A DNA stretch of 7,746 nt from Firm-04 sp045591925 (GTDB taxonomy: Bacteria > Bacillota > Clostridia > Oscillospirales > Ruminococcaceae): contig JAZNTW010000024.1 in NCBI GenBank assembly GCA_045591925.1, positions 1 to 7,746 on the forward strand, in the 5' to 3' direction. Shown piece after piece: positions 5,489-7,746 of the stretch (its first letter is position 1; every line of letters begins with the position of its first letter). A model generated the notes under the pieces. That model searched no databases. It saw nothing but the letters and a program-made list of their open reading frames with translations, and was not told the origin of the DNA. Made by a program: the position numbers and the translations under genes.

Positions 5489-6328
5489 ATGAGCGAATGT
5501 ACCCATGATTGCTCAACCTGCAGCGCGGAGTGCGCAAGCCGTCAGCCGCAGGATCTTCACGAAAAACCGCATGAGCTGAGTAAAATCGGCAAGGTCATTG
5601 CGATTGTCAGCGGAAAGGGCGGCGTCGGCAAGTCTCTTGTCACCGCGCTGACTGCGGTTTCCGTACAGCGCAGCGGTCATACGGTCGGCATTCTCGATGC
5701 AGATATCACAGGCCCGTCCATCCCGAAGATGTTCGGTATTGAACAGCGTGCAGAGGGCAGCGAGCAGGGCATTTTCCCGGTCAAGTCGAAGCTCGGCACG
5801 GACGTCATGAGCGTCAATCTCCTGCTGGAAAATTCCGCAGACCCGGTAATTTGGCGCGGTCCGGTCATTGCCGGCGCGGTCAAGCAGTTCTGGACGGATG
5901 TGATTTGGGGCGACGATGAATATTTGTTTGTCGATATGCCTCCGGGGACGGGCGATGTGCCGCTGACGGTCTTTCAGAGCATTCCGGTTGACGGAATCCT
6001 GATCGTCACAACACCGCAGGAGCTTGTTTCGATGATTGTGGAAAAGGCAGTGCGCATGGCAGAGACCATGAATGTGCCGATTCTCGGTCTGGTCGAGAAC
6101 ATGAGTTATGCGGAGTGTCCGGATTGCGGCAAGCGCATCCCGATTTTCGGAGAGAGCCATATTGACAAGATTGCCGCGCAGCATCATCTGCCTGTACTCG
6201 GTAAAATCCCGATGAACCCGAAGCTCGCCGGCGCTTGCGATAAGGGTATGGTCGAGCTGTTTGAGGGCGATTGGCTTGAGCCTGCCGTTCGCGCGGTGCT
6301 GGCGCTTGGTGAGGGTGCGGCGCTGTGA
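5489..6328 (+). CDS. mrp: Mrp/NBP35-family iron-sulfur carrier ATPase
   Basis: This protein belongs to the Mrp/ApbC branch of the SIMIBI P-loop ATPases, cytosolic dimers that bind an Fe-S cluster and pass it to target proteins. The start at 5489 is preferred because GAAAGGA (5474-5480) lies eight bases upstream; an ATG at 5480 overlaps that site. The 279-residue protein shows the deviant Walker A GKGGVGKS (42-49), DADITGPSIP (70-79), switch II FVDMPPGTGD (147-156), the NMSY motif (204-207) and the CPDC pair (210-213) that holds the bridging cluster between subunits. An extra N-terminal cysteine cluster, C4-X3-C8-X2-C11-X3-C15, recalls the N-terminal cluster site of eukaryotic Nbp35, although its spacing differs. 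The N-terminal domain of longer Mrp proteins is absent. The stop overlaps the prmA start, so the two genes are co-translated. Confidence 0.93.
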   Translation: MSECTHDCSTCSAECASRQPQDLHEKPHELSKIGKVIAIVSGKGGVGKSLVTALTAVSVQRSGHTVGILDADITGPSIPKMFGIEQRAEGSEQGIFPVKSKLGTDVMSVNLLLENSADPVIWRGPVIAGAVKQFWTDVIWGDDEYLFVDMPPGTGDVPLTVFQSIPVDGILIVTTPQELVSMIVEKAVRMAETMNVPILGLVENMSYAECPDCGKRIPIFGESHIDKIAAQHHLPVLGKIPMNPKLAGACDKGMVELFEGDWLEPAVRAVLALGEGAAL

Positions 6329-7293
6329 ATTGGTCGGAAGTAACGATTGAAACGACGAAGCAGATGACGGATATCCTCTGCGCCATGCTGACGGATATCG
6401 GCTTCAAGGGCTTTTCGGTGTATGACCCGGACGATTTCGAGGACCTGATGGCCGGCAGAGTTGGTCACTGGGACTATCTGGAGGAGGGTCTTGCCGAGGC
6501 GCTGACGCAGGGCAATCCGAGCGTGACGGTCTATATCCCCGAAAACGCGCAGGGCGCAGAGCAGCTGACCGCGTTGAAAACGATGCTTGCGCAACTCAAA
6601 GCCGGCGAGCAGTCGGACGCGTTCGGCACGCTGGAAATGACCGTCAAGGGCGTCAGCGAGGAGGACTGGGCGAACAACTGGAAGCAGTATTTCAAGCCGC
6701 TGCCGATTGGTGAGCGACTCTGGATCACGCCGACATGGGTGGACGAGCCGATTCCGGATGGCAGAACGGCATTGCGGATTGATCCGGGCTCCAGCTTCGG
6801 CACGGGTCAGCATGATACCACCAGACTTTGCCTGAAATTTCTGGAAACTTGTGTGGATGACGGCGCGCACGTGCTGGATATCGGTTGCGGCAGCGGTATT
6901 TTGTCGATTGGTGCGATGCTGCTGGGTGCAAAGGACGCGTATGCGGTGGATATCGAGCAGAACGCGGCGGATTCCGCGGCAGAAAACGCTGTGCGCAATG
7001 GCATAGACCCCGCGGCGTATCATACGTTCTGTGGAAACATTCTGGAGGACGAGGCGCTTGTTGCGCGTCTGGGCGATGGCTATGACGTTGTATGCGCGAA
7101 TATTGTTGCGGATATTTTGATTGCGATGCGCAAGCTGTTTGTTCGTTTTATGAAGAATGACGCGCGCCTGATGCTTTCCGGTATCATTGATGAGCGACTG
7201 GACGAGGTGCTGGACGCGATGCGACAGGAAAATCTGACGGTTCTGAACGTGGAGCATAGCGCTGGCTGGGCTGCAGTTTTACTGAAAAAATGA
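6325..7293 (+). CDS. prmA: Ribosomal protein L11 methyltransferase
   Basis: PrmA uses S-adenosylmethionine to methylate ribosomal protein L11 (uL11). The 322-residue length is within the usual range. The start is GTG at 6325, in a GTGA overlap with the mrp stop; a GGTGAGG-like ribosome site lies about ten bases upstream inside mrp. The N-terminal L11-recognition domain covers about 1-105 (NWSEVTIETT...IGFKGFSV). It is followed by the linker motif EEDWANNWKQYFKP (112-125), the family signature DPGSSFGTGQHDTTRL (153-168), the SAM-binding glycine motif DIGCGSGIL (185-193) with acidic D209 at the end of beta-2, and the catalytic-region ANIVAD (258-263). All key motifs are present. The gene is followed by a terminator, so mrp-prmA is a two-gene operon. 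Confidence 0.95.
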   Translation: MNWSEVTIETTKQMTDILCAMLTDIGFKGFSVYDPDDFEDLMAGRVGHWDYLEEGLAEALTQGNPSVTVYIPENAQGAEQLTALKTMLAQLKAGEQSDAFGTLEMTVKGVSEEDWANNWKQYFKPLPIGERLWITPTWVDEPIPDGRTALRIDPGSSFGTGQHDTTRLCLKFLETCVDDGAHVLDIGCGSGILSIGAMLLGAKDAYAVDIEQNAADSAAENAVRNGIDPAAYHTFCGNILEDEALVARLGDGYDVVCANIVADILIAMRKLFVRFMKNDARLMLSGIIDERLDEVLDAMRQENLTVLNVEHSAGWAAVLLKK

Positions 7294-7299
7294 GGAATA

Positions 7300-7335
7300 C
7301 GGTTCGGCTTATCGTGAGCCGAGCCGTTTCTTTTT
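7300..7335 (+). terminator. Intrinsic terminator of mrp-prmA
   Basis: CGGTTCGGCT (7300-7309) pairs with AGCCGAGCCG (7317-7326) with one G-T wobble around TATCGTG, followed by TTTCTTTTT. It lies seven bases after the prmA stop and shields the rRNA promoters from read-through. Confidence 0.92.
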
Positions 7336-7405
7336 GTCAATTTATATACGGATTCAGTCGAAAGAGCGCGGTAATTGTGCAAAAGGGAAAACCGAAAAAA
7401 AGGGG

Positions 7406-7434
7406 TTGACATTTGAGTAAATCTGTGTTATTAT
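7406..7434 (+). promoter_or_regulatory. rRNA promoter P1
   Basis: TTGACA (7406-7411) and TATTAT (7429-7434) are separated by 17 bp, preceded by an A-rich stretch. Transcription would start near 7441, directly at a hairpin. Confidence 0.8.
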
Positions 7435-7558
7435 ATACAAGTCGCCGCGAGAGAGCGGCCGACGAAAAAGGTCACAAAGGCATGAGAAAGTCAAGGAACC
7501 AGTGAGAAAAAGGCATGAAAGGAACCGGGAGGTTACGAGTAAAGCGGAAAGCTCCTGG

Positions 7559-7591
7559 AAAAAGTTTTTTTAAAAACCTTTGAAAAAAGGC
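7559..7591 (+). promoter_or_regulatory. UP-element-like A/T tract before P2
   Basis: Phased A and T runs (AAAAAG, then seven Ts, AAAAACC, TTTGAAAAAA) sit immediately upstream of the P2 -35 box, where the RNA polymerase alpha subunits bind. This is a usual feature of strong rRNA promoters. The T-run also follows the stem CCGGGAG (7525-7531)/CTCCTGG (7552-7558), so a weak attenuator for P1 transcripts is an alternative reading. Confidence 0.5.
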
Positions 7592-7620
7592 TTGACAAAC
7601 TCACGAAAATGTGATATAAT
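7592..7620 (+). promoter_or_regulatory. rRNA promoter P2, perfect consensus
   Basis: TTGACA (7592-7597) and TATAAT (7615-7620) are both perfect, with a 17-bp spacer and a TGA extended -10. This is the strongest promoter in the window. Transcription would start near 7627. Confidence 0.92.
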
Positions 7621-7746
7621 AAATAAGCTGTCTCGGAAACGGGAAAGCGAAAGCGGCACCTTGAAAATTGAACAATGCAACCAAAGAGAAACCCTTGAAG
7701 ATTCCGTATTTACTGAGGAAACGAGGTAAATACAAAGTCGAGGCGA

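Larger units (their letters stand above)
7441..7746 (+). other. Pre-16S rRNA leader (rRNA operon continues beyond the window)
   Basis: The motif CCTTGAAAATTGAACAATG (7659-7677) is the boxA-type element found before 16S and 23S genes in Firmicutes rRNA operons. Downstream, GTATTTAC (7706-7713) pairs perfectly with GTAAATAC (7726-7733) around a 12-nt loop. The segment between P1 and P2 carries the direct repeats AAGGCATGA (7477-7485, 7510-7518) and AAGGAACC (7493-7500, 7519-7526). The mature 16S sequence (AGAGTTTGATCCTGG) is not reached; its presence after 7746 is inferred. Confidence 0.85.

Noticed and set aside
7300..7330. tRNA-like GGTTCG motif
   Set aside because: It is the left arm of the prmA terminator stem; no acceptor, D or anticodon arms can be formed around it.

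Overview
The window looks like a chromosomal segment from a Gram-positive gut Clostridium relative, most likely Ruminococcus or a close Oscillospiraceae genus. The reasons are a secreted cohesin-like protein with a Thr-rich linker and a TGDAGVG...KKKKD tail, typical of ruminococcal cellulosome or amylosome surface proteins; strong AAAGGAGG-type ribosome sites; consensus TTGACA/TATAAT promoters with a TGN extension; and T-tailed intrinsic terminators. The genus is inferred from protein style, not from a search. All recognised genes, and the rRNA operon that begins at the right edge, are on the + strand.

Layout. Positions 1-905 hold no convincing gene. They carry about three and a half copies of a degenerate ~257-bp tandem intergenic repeat, closed by two compact hairpins (911-947). 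In one copy a 33-bp pyrimidine-rich block is missing from its usual place and appears in inverted orientation about 90 bp further on. A consensus promoter with a perfect 14-bp palindrome in its spacer (1186-1215) drives a Sel1-repeat protein gene and typA/bipA. These two form a tight operon: the sel1 stop codon lies inside the typA ribosome site and typA starts at a TTG.

A ~350-bp gap with weak hairpins follows. Next comes an independent transcription unit: a strong promoter, a ~200-nt structured leader, and a gene for an exported cohesin-domain protein. This protein has a poly-Thr linker and a degenerate sortase-type anchor, and its gene ends in a textbook terminator. A second operon then encodes the Fe-S carrier ATPase Mrp and the ribosomal protein L11 methyltransferase PrmA, joined by a GTGA overlap and closed by a terminator. 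The last ~340 bp contain tandem rRNA promoters, a UP-like A/T tract and the conserved pre-16S leader; the 16S gene itself would start just beyond the window.

How the genes fit together. typA, prmA and the rRNA operon all concern ribosomes, and mrp serves Fe-S cluster supply. The cohesin protein is the one niche-specific gene, probably displaying dockerin-bearing enzymes or other proteins on the cell surface. No defence system, prophage, transposase or CRISPR array is visible. The most unusual material is non-coding: the repeat array with its inverted block, the palindrome in the sel1-typA promoter, and the unassigned structured leader of the cohesin gene.
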